Shown in pieces: positions 1 through 7,909 of a stretch of 64,000 nt of DNA. Within the stretch, counting starts at the first letter, position 1. The number at the start of each line of letters is the position of its first letter. Under the pieces are notes generated by a model. It did no database searches, had not been told where the DNA came from, and saw nothing but the letters and a program-made list of their open reading frames with translations. The position numbers and the translations under genes were made by a program. This DNA comes from Roseateles violae (GTDB lineage Bacteria; Pseudomonadota; Gammaproteobacteria; Burkholderiales; Burkholderiaceae_C). The DNA lies in NCBI RefSeq assembly GCF_030410485.1, contig NZ_JAUHHC010000001.1, positions 62,001-126,000 of the forward strand. Reading direction: 5' to 3'.

Positions 1-738
1 GCCGGCCAGCTCGCCGCCCATCACCTCGCGGTACAGCGGGAAGACCGCGTCGAGATCGCGCGGCGCGACCAGCGCGACCGCGCGCTGGCGCGGCTGCGGC
101 TGCAGCCGCAGCGTCGCCTCGCAGATCAGGCCCAGGGCACCGCTGCTGCCGATGAACAAGTGCTGCAGCGCGAGGCCGGCGTTGTCCTTCTGCAGTCCGC
201 GGCCGGCCTGCAGCAGCGTGCCATCGGCCAGCAGCGCCGTCAGGCCGAGGGTGTTGGCGCGCACATCGCCGTGGCGCAGCATGCGCGTGCCGCCGGTGTT
301 GTGGGCCAGCATACCGCCGATGCTCGGATCGGCGCTCAGATCGATGGCGAACTGCAGGCCATGCCCGGCCATCCGCTCATTGACCTCCGAGAGCCGGTAG
401 CCGGCCGAGACGCGCAGCGTGCGGTCCAGCGGATCGAAGTCGAAGACCTCGCGCAGCCGCTCGGTGGACAGCAGCAGATGGCGACGCTGGTCGCTGGGCG
501 TGGCGGCGCGCACCAGGCCCGTGTGCGCGCCCTGGATGACGAGGGTCAAGTCATGCGCGGCCGCCAGCCGCAGCAGCGCGGCGGCCTGGGCCGTCGTGGC
601 CGGCCGCACGAGGCCGGCGGCGCGGCCCGGCGCATAGCGGGCCGGCTGCAGATAGCGCGGCTCGATGGCCGGGCCGTCGACGACAAACTCGGCGCCGCAG
701 ATGCGGTGCGCCTCGGCCAGCCAGTCGCTGCCGCTCAT
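1..738 (-). CDS. FAD-binding oxidase, D-2-hydroxyglutarate dehydrogenase-like (3' end cut off)
   Basis: The visible 246 codons form the N-terminal FAD-binding (PCMH-type) half of a flavin-linked oxidase. Seen: a nucleotide-binding stretch reading VIQGAHTGLV near residues 68-77 and a glycine-rich SIGGMLAHNTGG segment near 139-150, both typical of the family that contains D-2-hydroxyglutarate dehydrogenase and glycolate oxidase GlcD. The gene runs off the start of the window, so the substrate-binding C-terminal domain is missing. Its ATG overlaps the stop of the preceding hglS gene (ATGA), which implies translational coupling. Because HglS makes D-2-hydroxyglutarate, the natural inference is that this enzyme oxidises it to 2-oxoglutarate. 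A different 2-hydroxyacid cannot be excluded from the visible part. Confidence 0.75.
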   Translation of the reverse strand, partial: MSGSDWLAEAHRICGAEFVVDGPAIEPRYLQPARYAPGRAAGLVRPATTAQAAALLRLAAAHDLTLVIQGAHTGLVRAATPSDQRRHLLLSTERLREVFDFDPLDRTLRVSAGYRLSEVNERMAGHGLQFAIDLSADPSIGGMLAHNTGGTRMLRHGDVRANTLGLTALLADGTLLQAGRGLQKDNAGLALQHLFIGSSGALGLICEATLRLQPQPRQRAVALVAPRDLDAVFPLYREVMGGELAG

Positions 739-1724
739 GCGGCGGCGGTCATCTTGAAGATGCCGGTCGCATTGCCGGCGTCGAAGCCCAGGTCCAGCGC
801 GCCCTCGGCGATCCGGCCGCGCTGGATGAACTCGTAGAAGGAGCCCGGCACGCTCAGGGTCACGACCTGGCCCTCGTGCAGGAAGCGCCTCGCTACCGAA
901 GCGGCACGGAAGGCCGTCTGGCGGACGCGGCCCGAGGCCGAGGTCTCGATCGTGTCCTTGATCGTGCGCGCCAGCGCGCGCTGCGCGCTAGCCACCGCCT
1001 CGATGTCGGCAACGCGATCGGTCGCGTGGTTGAAGGCATTGCCCTCGGTGGCGATCCAGGCCATCTCGGCCGACTCGGCCTTCAGCGCCTCGTAGTCGCT
1101 CTGCGCGAACAGGCCATGCTGGCGCTCGAAGCAGGCCAGCAGCCTGGGCAGCAGCCGCAGCGCGGCCTCCCAGGGCAGGACCTTGTCGCGCGCCAGCTGC
1201 TCCAGCAGGGCCAGATCGGCGGGCGCCAGCGGGTCGCGCGAGGCGCCGATCACGCGGCTCACCGTCGCCTGGAAGGCCGGCGAGAACTGCCCCGGGTGCA
1301 GCTCCGAGACGAAGAACTGCGCGATGTCCTCGGGCATGTCGGCATGGCGCCAGCTGCGGCCGGTCATGCGCAGCTTCTTCAGCGGATAGGTCTCGGCAAA
1401 GCGGTAGCCCAGCGGCCGCAACACGCGCGTGATTGCCGCCTCGCCGGGCGGCAGCGCGCCGCTGGGCCAGGCCACCGTGCGCAGCGCGCCATGGTCGAAG
1501 ACGATCTTGCCGGCTTCGGCCACATAGGCGGCGCCCTCGGGCACGCGGGCCAGCAGGTCGCGGAAGAGCGCCATGTTCAAGGCCTGCGCCAGTTCGGCGC
1601 GCGCGACGGTCTCGCCGACCGGCTGCAAGAGCGCCGGCGCGACATGGAGCTGGGCAAAGGTCTGCTGGGCCGCGGCCTCGCCGAGCGTGGCGACGAGCAG
1701 GCGGCTCAATCCGGTTTCGGTCAT
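735..1724 (-). CDS. hglS: DUF1338 2-oxoadipate dioxygenase/decarboxylase (HglS-like)
   Basis: A 329-residue DUF1338 protein. Family knowledge: HglS is a non-haem Fe(II) enzyme of VOC-like fold that converts 2-oxoadipate to D-2-hydroxyglutarate in lysine breakdown. Seen: a DHGALRTVAW segment with His78, an NHATDRV segment with a second His near residue 233, and YEFIQRGRI with a Glu near 297. The spacing suits a His-His-Glu metal site. The protein is shorter than Pseudomonas HglS (about 460 residues as I recall) and nearer in length to the compact DUF1338 branch, so the exact reaction is inferred. It lies third in a minus-strand operon after a saccharopine dehydrogenase and an aminoadipate-semialdehyde dehydrogenase, and overlaps the FAD oxidase by 4 bp. 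That context strongly supports the 2-oxoadipate role. Confidence 0.85.
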   Translation of the reverse strand: MTETGLSRLLVATLGEAAAQQTFAQLHVAPALLQPVGETVARAELAQALNMALFRDLLARVPEGAAYVAEAGKIVFDHGALRTVAWPSGALPPGEAAITRVLRPLGYRFAETYPLKKLRMTGRSWRHADMPEDIAQFFVSELHPGQFSPAFQATVSRVIGASRDPLAPADLALLEQLARDKVLPWEAALRLLPRLLACFERQHGLFAQSDYEALKAESAEMAWIATEGNAFNHATDRVADIEAVASAQRALARTIKDTIETSASGRVRQTAFRAASVARRFLHEGQVVTLSVPGSFYEFIQRGRIAEGALDLGFDAGNATGIFKMTAAA

Positions 1725-1818
1725 GAATCAGGTCTAGAGGAGGAGAACATCGACGGCAGGCGCAGCCCGGCCGCACTTCAAGCGGCACCCGAGGATCCGG
1801 CTCTGCCGGTCCACCGGG

Positions 1819-1858
1819 TGCGCCCCCTTGAGGGGGAGGCGCGCAGCGCCTCGGGGGT
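1819..1858. repeat. GC-rich intergenic palindromic element
   Basis: Lies in the 137-bp gap between the aldehyde dehydrogenase and hglS. It holds two adjacent inverted repeats: CCCCCT/AGGGGG around a TG loop (1823-1836), and GAGGCGC/GCGCCTC around GCA (1836-1852). The form recalls short dispersed palindromes common between genes in Burkholderiales such as Rubrivivax and Leptothrix. It could fold in the mRNA and set the ratio of the two flanking genes. Copy number in the genome cannot be judged here. Confidence 0.55.
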
Positions 1859-1861
1859 AGG

Positions 1862-3367
1862 TCAAATATCGAATTTGACGCCCTGTGCCAACGGCAGCTC
1901 GCGCGAGTAGTTGACCGTGTTGGTCGTGCGGCGCATATAGGCCTTCCAGGCGTCGGAGCCGCTCTCGCGGCCGCCGCCGGTCTCCTTCTCGCCGCCGAAG
2001 GCGCCGCCGATCTCGGCGCCCGAGGTGCCGATGTTCACATTGGCGATGCCGCAGTCGGAGCCGCTGGCGGAAACAAAGGTCTCGGCCTCGCGGATGTCGT
2101 TGGTGAAGATCGCCGAGGACAGGCCTTGCGGCACCGCGTTCTGCAGCGCGATCGCCTCGTCCAGGGTCTTGTACTTCAGCGTGTACAGGATGGGCGCGAA
2201 GGTCTCGTGCTTGACGATCTCGGTCTGCGCCGGCATGCGCACCAGGGCCGGCACTGCGTACCAGGCCTTCGGGTACTGCTGGGCCAGCGCGCGTTCGCCG
2301 CCGGTCACCTCGCCGCCCTGCTCGCGCGCGGCAGCCAGGGCCTGCTGCATCGCGTCGAAGGCGGCCTCGTCGATCAGCGGGCCGATCAGGTTGCCGGCCT
2401 CCACCGGCGAGCCGATCCTCAGCTGCGCGCGGGCGCGGTCCAGGCGGGCGACCAGCTCGTCGTGGATCGATTCATGCGCGATCACGCGGCGCGTCGTCGT
2501 GCAGCGCTGGCCGGCCGTGCCGTAGGCGCCGAACAGGATGCCTCGCACGGCGAGGTCCAGGTCGGCGCTGGGCGTGACGATGATCGCGTTGTTGCCGCCC
2601 AGCTCCAGCAGGCAGCGGCCGAAGCGCGCCGCCACGCGCGGGCCGACCGCGCGGCCCATGCGCGTCGAGCCGGTGGCCGAGACCAGCGCGACGCGCGCAT
2701 CGTCGACCAGCGCCTCGCCGACCGCGGCGCCGCCGATCAGCACCTGCGACAGATGGGCCGGCGCGCCCGCGTAACGAGCCAGCGCCTTCTCGAACAGCGC
2801 CTGCGTGGCCAGCGCCGTCAGCGGGGTCTTCTCGCTGGGCTTCCAGATGCAGGAATCGCCGCAGACCAGGGCCAGGGCCGAGTTCCAGGCCCAGACGGCC
2901 ACGGGGAAGTTGAAGGCCGAGATGATGCCGACGACGCCCAGCGGCAGGTACTGCTCCATCATGCGGTGGCCCGGGCGCTCGCTGGCGATGGTCAGGCCAT
3001 GCAGCTGGCGCGACAGGCCGACGGCAAAGTCGCAGATGTCGATCATCTCCTGCACCTCGCCCTCGCCTTCGCTGGTGACCTTGCCGGCCTCCAGCGAGAC
3101 CAGGCGGGCCAGCGCGGCCTTGTTGGCGCGCAGCTCCTCGCCGAACAGACGCACCAGCTCGCCGCGCCGGGGCGCCGGCACATTGCGCCATTCGAGGAAG
3201 GCGGCATGGGCGCGGCCGACGGCGGCCGTCATGTCGGCGGCGCTGGCCTCGTGCACGGCGCCAATGGCGGCGCCGTCGATCGGCGAGCGAACCTTGAGGG
3301 TACCGCCGGTGGTGGCGGCCGAGGGAACACCGAGGGTGCTCAGGAGGTCAGAGGTAGTCATGCCCAT
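1862..3367 (-). CDS. amaB: L-aminoadipate-semialdehyde dehydrogenase (ALDH7 family)
   Basis: A 501-residue NAD(P)-dependent aldehyde dehydrogenase of the ALDH7/antiquitin type, the usual length for the family. Seen: the general-base glutamate in CLLELGGNNAIIV (about residue 255) and the nucleophile in GTAGQRCTTTRR (about residue 288). The double asparagine after ELGG is characteristic of ALDH7 rather than of succinate-semialdehyde or betaine aldehyde dehydrogenases. Family role: oxidises 2-aminoadipate 6-semialdehyde (piperideine-6-carboxylate) to 2-aminoadipate. It follows the saccharopine dehydrogenase-like gene with a 9-bp gap and precedes hglS, giving consecutive steps of lysine catabolism. 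An ATG two codons downstream is an alternative start. Confidence 0.9.
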   Translation of the reverse strand: MGMTTSDLLSTLGVPSAATTGGTLKVRSPIDGAAIGAVHEASAADMTAAVGRAHAAFLEWRNVPAPRRGELVRLFGEELRANKAALARLVSLEAGKVTSEGEGEVQEMIDICDFAVGLSRQLHGLTIASERPGHRMMEQYLPLGVVGIISAFNFPVAVWAWNSALALVCGDSCIWKPSEKTPLTALATQALFEKALARYAGAPAHLSQVLIGGAAVGEALVDDARVALVSATGSTRMGRAVGPRVAARFGRCLLELGGNNAIIVTPSADLDLAVRGILFGAYGTAGQRCTTTRRVIAHESIHDELVARLDRARAQLRIGSPVEAGNLIGPLIDEAAFDAMQQALAAAREQGGEVTGGERALAQQYPKAWYAVPALVRMPAQTEIVKHETFAPILYTLKYKTLDEAIALQNAVPQGLSSAIFTNDIREAETFVSASGSDCGIANVNIGTSGAEIGGAFGGEKETGGGRESGSDAWKAYMRRTTNTVNYSRELPLAQGVKFDI

Positions 3368-3376
3368 ATTTTCCTC

Positions 3377-4477
3377 TCAGCCGATCGACTCGACCTGGCG
3401 CGACTGCTGATAGGCCTGGCCGAAGCGGTTGGCCAGGAAGGCCGGCAGCTCGACCTCCTCCTGGCGGATGAAGCCGCTTTGCGGCAGCCGGCCCTCGCGG
3501 AACAGGTCGACGGCGGCGCAGATGCCGGCGGCGGTGGTGATCTGGATCGCCGATAGCGGCGCCTTGGCATCGCGCTCGGCGAAGATCTTGCGTGCGAACA
3601 CCTCCTGCATCAGCACGCCGTTCTTGAGGCCCGAGACGGTGACGAAGACCAGCACCACGTCCTGCATGGTCGCCGGCATGCTCTTGCGCATGATGTCCTT
3701 CAGCCGGTCCTGGTCGGAGGCCAGGGCCAGGTCCTCGAGCAGGAACTTCATCAGGTCGCGGTGGCCGGGGTAGCGCACCGTCTTGTAGTCGAGGTTGCGC
3801 ACCTGGCCGGCCCAGGTCTCGCACAGGGTGCCCAGACCGCCCGAGGTGTTGAAGGCCTCGTACTCGGTGCCGTCCAGGCTGAAATGCTCCAGCCCCTCCA
3901 GCGGCAGGGCCGAGATGAACTCGCCGCCATGGATGGCCTCGCAGGGATGGCAGTACTCGTTGATCAGGCCGTCGACCGACCAGGTCAGGTTGTACTTGAG
4001 CGCATTGGTCGGGAAGGCCGGCAGGGCGCCCACGCGCATCTGCACATCGCGCACCTCGTCGAACTGCTTAGCCAGATGGTGGGCGACGATGCCGATGAAG
4101 CCCGGCGCCAGCCCGCATTGGGGCATGAAGGCGGTCTTGGCGTTCCGGGCCAGGTCCTTGATCGCCTTGGTGGCGGCGACGTCCTCGGTCAGGTCGAAGT
4201 AATGGCAGCCGCATTCGAGCGCCAGGGTCGCGGCGGTGATCGCCAGGTGATAGGGCAAGGCGTTGACGACGGCATCCTTGCCGCGCAGCTGGGCGGCCAG
4301 CGCGGCCTTGTTCTCGGTGTCGACTTCGGCCGTGGCGATGCCCTCGTTGTCGAGCGCGGCCAGGTACTTGGCGTTCTTGTCGATCACGGTGACGCGGTAG
4401 TCACCGGTGGCGTGCAAGAGGCGAGCAATCGTCTGGCCGATGTGGCCGGCGCCCAGCAGGGCAATCTTCATCGTCAT
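3377..4477 (-). CDS. Saccharopine dehydrogenase family protein (Lys9-like)
   Basis: A 366-residue protein with an N-terminal Rossmann fold (IALLGAGHIGQTIARLL, residues 4-20) and the saccharopine dehydrogenase C-terminal domain. The start MTMKIALLG is chosen because GGAG lies just upstream and the Rossmann motif begins at once; a longer frame adds 34 unconserved residues. Family role: NAD(P)-dependent cleavage of saccharopine to glutamate and 2-aminoadipate 6-semialdehyde, the substrate of the next gene (9 bp downstream). No lysine-ketoglutarate reductase (saccharopine-forming) gene is visible, so this protein may act directly on lysine, or the partner lies elsewhere. First gene of the operon, divergent from the Lrp-type regulator. 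Confidence 0.82.
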   Translation of the reverse strand: MTMKIALLGAGHIGQTIARLLHATGDYRVTVIDKNAKYLAALDNEGIATAEVDTENKAALAAQLRGKDAVVNALPYHLAITAATLALECGCHYFDLTEDVAATKAIKDLARNAKTAFMPQCGLAPGFIGIVAHHLAKQFDEVRDVQMRVGALPAFPTNALKYNLTWSVDGLINEYCHPCEAIHGGEFISALPLEGLEHFSLDGTEYEAFNTSGGLGTLCETWAGQVRNLDYKTVRYPGHRDLMKFLLEDLALASDQDRLKDIMRKSMPATMQDVVLVFVTVSGLKNGVLMQEVFARKIFAERDAKAPLSAIQITTAAGICAAVDLFREGRLPQSGFIRQEEVELPAFLANRFGQAYQQSRQVESIG

Positions 4478-4615
4478 CACAGTCTCCGGGTTCGTGGAAT
4501 GAGGGCAGTCTAGAAACGGTGTCGGACGAAAGAAAGCACGAGTCCGACGAAAAACATGGGGAGAATGACGATCTGACATCTCTGCGATTCATATCGTCGA
4601 AAACAAGGGTTAACC
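4478..4615. promoter_or_regulatory. Divergent control region between the lysine operon and the Lrp/AsnC gene
   Basis: A 138-bp gap between two divergent starts. It is noticeably A/T-richer than its surroundings, as expected for Lrp-type binding. No single clean operator or sigma-70 box is strong enough to mark. Regulation of the catabolic operon by the adjacent Lrp-family protein is inferred from the arrangement only. Confidence 0.4.
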
Positions 4616-5062
4616 ATGAGTGGTGAAGCGAAGGACGCGATCGACCGTCAGCTGATCGCGCTGCTGCAGGCCAATGCGCGCGAGAGCACGGCCAATCTCG
4701 CACGCAAACTGGGCATCGCGCGCACCACCGTGGTGGCGCGGCTCGCCAAGCTGGAGAGCGGTGGCAGCATCGTCGGCTACACGGTGCGCCTGGGCAGCGA
4801 TGCGGCGGACCGGGGCGTGCAGGCCTTCGTCGGCATCACCGTGCAGCCACGCGCCGGACGCGAGGTGATCAAGAAGCTGAGCGGCTTCCCGGAGCTGCGC
4901 CAGCTGGCCTCGGTGAGCGGCGAATTCGACTACATGGCGGTGCTGCGCGCCGAGTCGACGATGCGGCTCGATGCGCTGCTGGATGAAATTGGCGACATCG
5001 AAGGTGTGATCAAAACCACGAGTTCGGTCGTCTTGGCGCTGCGTGTCGACCGTAAGGCCTGA
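4616..5062 (+). CDS. Lrp/AsnC family transcriptional regulator
   Basis: A 148-residue protein of standard Lrp/AsnC length. The N-terminal helix-turn-helix is visible (ANLARKLGIARTTVVARLAK, residues 26-45), followed by an RAM/AsnC ligand-binding domain whose QLASVSGEFDYMAVLRAE segment near residue 97 carries the usual G-(D/E)-x-D-Y core. Such regulators bind amino acids and often control the adjacent operon. It is divergent from the lysine-catabolic genes, so lysine, aminoadipate or a related metabolite is a likely effector (inference). Confidence 0.9.
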   Translation: MSGEAKDAIDRQLIALLQANARESTANLARKLGIARTTVVARLAKLESGGSIVGYTVRLGSDAADRGVQAFVGITVQPRAGREVIKKLSGFPELRQLASVSGEFDYMAVLRAESTMRLDALLDEIGDIEGVIKTTSSVVLALRVDRKA

Positions 5063-5146
5063 ACAAAGGGTTTTTCCTGCCTCCTTTGCTGTACACCTGG
5101 CACGGTGTTTGCGCGTTCAATGCATGTCCTGCAAGGAGAATGCACG

Positions 5147-5305
5147 ATGAGAAGTGTCAGCAACAGCATCGGCGGCAAGGTTCTGGTCGAGCACCGCAGC
5201 GGCCGCGTGGTCCTGACCGCGATGAAGGCCCTGGTCCTCGTCGGCGCCGCCTGGGGCGTGGTCTATCCGGCCCTGCTCTGGAGCCTGGGCCGGCTGCTGC
5301 AGTAA
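5147..5305 (+). CDS. Small single-membrane-span protein, 52 residues
   Basis: A short gene with a good ribosome site (AAGGAG about 8 bases before the ATG). The product has a basic N-terminus and one hydrophobic segment (ALVLVGAAWGVVYPALLWSL, about residues 28-47), so it is probably an inner-membrane protein. I do not recognise a family. A longer frame starting at 5105 lacks this ribosome site. It is separated from the ABC transporter by 87 bp and might be co-transcribed, but nothing ties the functions together. Confidence 0.6.
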   Translation: MRSVSNSIGGKVLVEHRSGRVVLTAMKALVLVGAAWGVVYPALLWSLGRLLQ

Positions 5306-5392
5306 GCGCCGGTCCCCGGCTTCGGCAGATGACGGCGTCGCCCCCACGACGCCGGCGGCGGCACGCCGCGGCATCGGTTAAAAACCGTTGCC

Positions 5393-7177
5393 ATGACAAG
5401 CAATGCTCACCCGCTGCAAAGCCTGCTCGCCTATGCGCGAGCGCACCGCCCGCAGATCCGCCTGGCGGTCCTCTACTCGGTCCTCAACAAGTTCTTCGAC
5501 ATCCTGCCCGAGGTCCTGATCGGCGCGGCCGTCGATGTCGTCGTGCGCGGCGAGCAGAGCTTTCTGGCCAGGAAGATCCTCGTCAACGTCGGCATCACCG
5601 ACACCTGGCAGCAGTTGCTGCTGCTGGGCGCGCTGAACGTCGCCGTCTGGGGTGGCGAGTCGCTGTTCGAATACCTGCTGGAGCTGAAATGGCGCGGGCT
5701 CGCGCAGGACATCCAGCACCAGCTGCGGCTGGACACCTATGCCCATGTGCAGAAGCTGGAGCTGACCTTCTTCGAGAACCAGCGCACCGGCGCCCTGATG
5801 TCCATCCTCAACGAGGACATCAACCAGATCGAGCGCTTCGTCAACGGCGGCGCGACGCAGATCATCCAGGTGCTGTGCTCGTCGCTGATGGTCAGCGCGG
5901 TCTTCTTCGCCCTGCAGCCGGGCATCGCGCTGATCGCGCTGCTGCCCATCCCGCTGATCCTGTTCGGCGCCTTCTGGTTCCAAAAGCGGCTGGCGCCGCG
6001 CTACACGGCCGTGCGCGAGGCGGCCGGCGACGTCAGCGCGCGGCTCAACAACAATCTGCTGGGCCTGGCGACGATCAAGGCCTACACCACCGAGGACTTC
6101 GAGTCCGAGCACATCCGCCAGGCCAGCGATGCCTATCGCGGCGCCAATGCGCGCGCGATCCGGCTCAGCTCGGCGATCACGCCGGTGATCCGCATGGCCA
6201 TCCTGGCCGGCTTCACCGCGACCCTGGTCTATGGCGGCTGGCTGACCCTGCACGGGCGGCTGGAGGTCGGCGCCTACTCGGTGCTGGTCTTCCTGACCCA
6301 GCGCCTCTTGTGGCCGATGACGCGGCTGGCCGAGGTCGCGGACATGTACCAGCGCTCGATGGCGGCGACGGCGCGCGCGCTGGGCCTGCTCGGCACGCCC
6401 ATCCGCATCCGCTACGACGAAGGCCAGCACTTCGCGCCGCAGCAGGCGCGCGCCGCCCTGCGCTTCGAGAACCTGGGCTTTGCCTATGCCGAGCAGCCGA
6501 CCCTGCAGAACATCTCGCTGGACATTGCCGCCGGCCAGACGGTGGCCTTTGTCGGCAGCACCGGCTCGGGCAAGTCGACCCTGGTCAAGCTGCTCCTGCG
6601 CTTCTACGAACCGCAGCAGGGCCGCATCCTGTTCGACGGGCGGGCCATCGCCGAGCTGAACCTGCAGGACCTGCGGCGCGCGATCGGCTATGTGGCGCAG
6701 GACAGCTTCCTGACCGACGGCACGATCGCCGAGAACATCGCCTACGGCACGCCGGGTGCCAGCGATGCGCAGATCCGCGCGGCGGCGGCGCAGGCCGAAT
6801 GCCTGGAGTTCATCGAGCGGCTGCCGCTGGGCTTCGCGACCCGGGTCGGCGAGCGCGGCCAGAAGCTCTCCGGCGGCCAGCGCCAGCGCCTGGCGCTGGC
6901 GCGCGCGATCCTGAAGAACCCGCCGCTCTTGATCCTCGACGAGGCGACCAGCGCCGTCGACAACGAGACCGAGGCGGCGATCCAGCGCTCGCTGGCCATC
7001 GTCAGCCGCGGCCGCACGACCCTGGTGATCGCGCACCGGCTGTCGACGGTGCGCCAGGCGGACGCCATCCATCTGCTCGAGCGCGGCCGCATCGTCGAGA
7101 GCGGCCGGCATGAGGAGCTGCTGGCGCGCGGCGGCGCCTATGCGGCGCTGTGGCGGCTGCAGACCGGCGAGGCCTGA
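5393..7177 (+). CDS. ABC half-transporter, permease-ATPase fusion (exporter type)
   Basis: A 594-residue protein: an N-terminal six-helix membrane domain (about residues 20-310) followed by one nucleotide-binding domain. Seen in the ATPase: Walker A GSTGSGKST (about 388-396), signature LSGGQRQR (about 492), Walker B LLILDEATSAVD (about 515-526) and the H-loop histidine in VIAHRLS. This is the MsbA/multidrug/Atm1-type layout that works as a homodimer. The substrate cannot be told from sequence; lipids, drugs or peptides are all possible. It ends 69 bp before the next gene on the same strand. No partner half-transporter is nearby. Confidence 0.88.
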   Translation: MTSNAHPLQSLLAYARAHRPQIRLAVLYSVLNKFFDILPEVLIGAAVDVVVRGEQSFLARKILVNVGITDTWQQLLLLGALNVAVWGGESLFEYLLELKWRGLAQDIQHQLRLDTYAHVQKLELTFFENQRTGALMSILNEDINQIERFVNGGATQIIQVLCSSLMVSAVFFALQPGIALIALLPIPLILFGAFWFQKRLAPRYTAVREAAGDVSARLNNNLLGLATIKAYTTEDFESEHIRQASDAYRGANARAIRLSSAITPVIRMAILAGFTATLVYGGWLTLHGRLEVGAYSVLVFLTQRLLWPMTRLAEVADMYQRSMAATARALGLLGTPIRIRYDEGQHFAPQQARAALRFENLGFAYAEQPTLQNISLDIAAGQTVAFVGSTGSGKSTLVKLLLRFYEPQQGRILFDGRAIAELNLQDLRRAIGYVAQDSFLTDGTIAENIAYGTPGASDAQIRAAAAQAECLEFIERLPLGFATRVGERGQKLSGGQRQRLALARAILKNPPLLILDEATSAVDNETEAAIQRSLAIVSRGRTTLVIAHRLSTVRQADAIHLLERGRIVESGRHEELLARGGAYAALWRLQTGEA

Positions 7178-7246
7178 GTCCGCTCCACGGCCGGGATGGA
7201 CCGAATCGCGCTATCCTGTTTGGCATCGCTACACGGGAGTCGCGAG

Positions 7247-7900
7247 ATGACCGATACGACATCGCCCGGCGACGACGCCGCCGCTTCCGATCCCCCGCCC
7301 GAGGACGAGCAGGCGATCCGCGAGCGGGTGCGGCAGCTGAGCGCCCAGCTCTTTGCCGGCGGCAAGCTCGACACCGAGGGCATCAAGGAGGTCGTGCGCG
7401 CGATGAGCGGCGGCGCGATCAAGCCGCCGCTGGACAGCGCGGCGGCGCGCGAGGCCTTCACCGAGACGCTGCGCGGCCTCGACCAGGCGCTGCTGCTGTC
7501 CTCGCAGGCGGCGCACGAGGCGCTGGCGACCTTGGCCGCCCGCGGCAGCGACTTCTCCGACAACGACCTGAAGAACGCCTTCGCGGCGCTGCAGGAGATG
7601 CAGGGCGATTTCGTCGCCGCCGCCAATCACATCGCCGAGGCCAGCAGCGGCAATATCCGGCGCGAGCTGGTCGATCTGGCCCTGCATGCGCAGCGAGTCG
7701 GCGCGGACGCCAGCGTCAGCATCGCGCAGACCATGAGCGAGTTCGCCAACCGCATGAACGAGTCCTACCGCAACCGCGCGGTGCCCGGCCTCGAAAAGGC
7801 GCGCGAGTACGGCGCGAACATGACGCTGGTCACCAGCGGCCTGCTGGCCGGCTTCGCCGACGCGCTGCGCCAGCAGGCGGAAGCCCGCAAGGCGAAGTAG
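7247..7900 (+). CDS. Uncharacterised helical protein upstream of the ABC1 kinase gene
   Basis: A 217-residue acidic, alanine-rich protein without signal peptide or clear membrane span; predicted mostly helical. The start at MTDTTSPGDD is preferred over an ATG 51 bp upstream because GGGAG sits 8-9 bases before it. The middle reads like repeated amphipathic helices, similar in feel to phasin-like proteins, but no diagnostic motif is present. It may belong to a domain of unknown function that accompanies ABC1 kinases (DUF6781 is my guess; unverified). Only 9 bp separate it from the ABC1-kinase gene, so the two probably form an operon. Confidence 0.7.
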   Translation: MTDTTSPGDDAAASDPPPEDEQAIRERVRQLSAQLFAGGKLDTEGIKEVVRAMSGGAIKPPLDSAAAREAFTETLRGLDQALLLSSQAAHEALATLAARGSDFSDNDLKNAFAALQEMQGDFVAAANHIAEASSGNIRRELVDLALHAQRVGADASVSIAQTMSEFANRMNESYRNRAVPGLEKAREYGANMTLVTSGLLAGFADALRQQAEARKAK

Positions 7901-7909
7901 GACCTGCCC

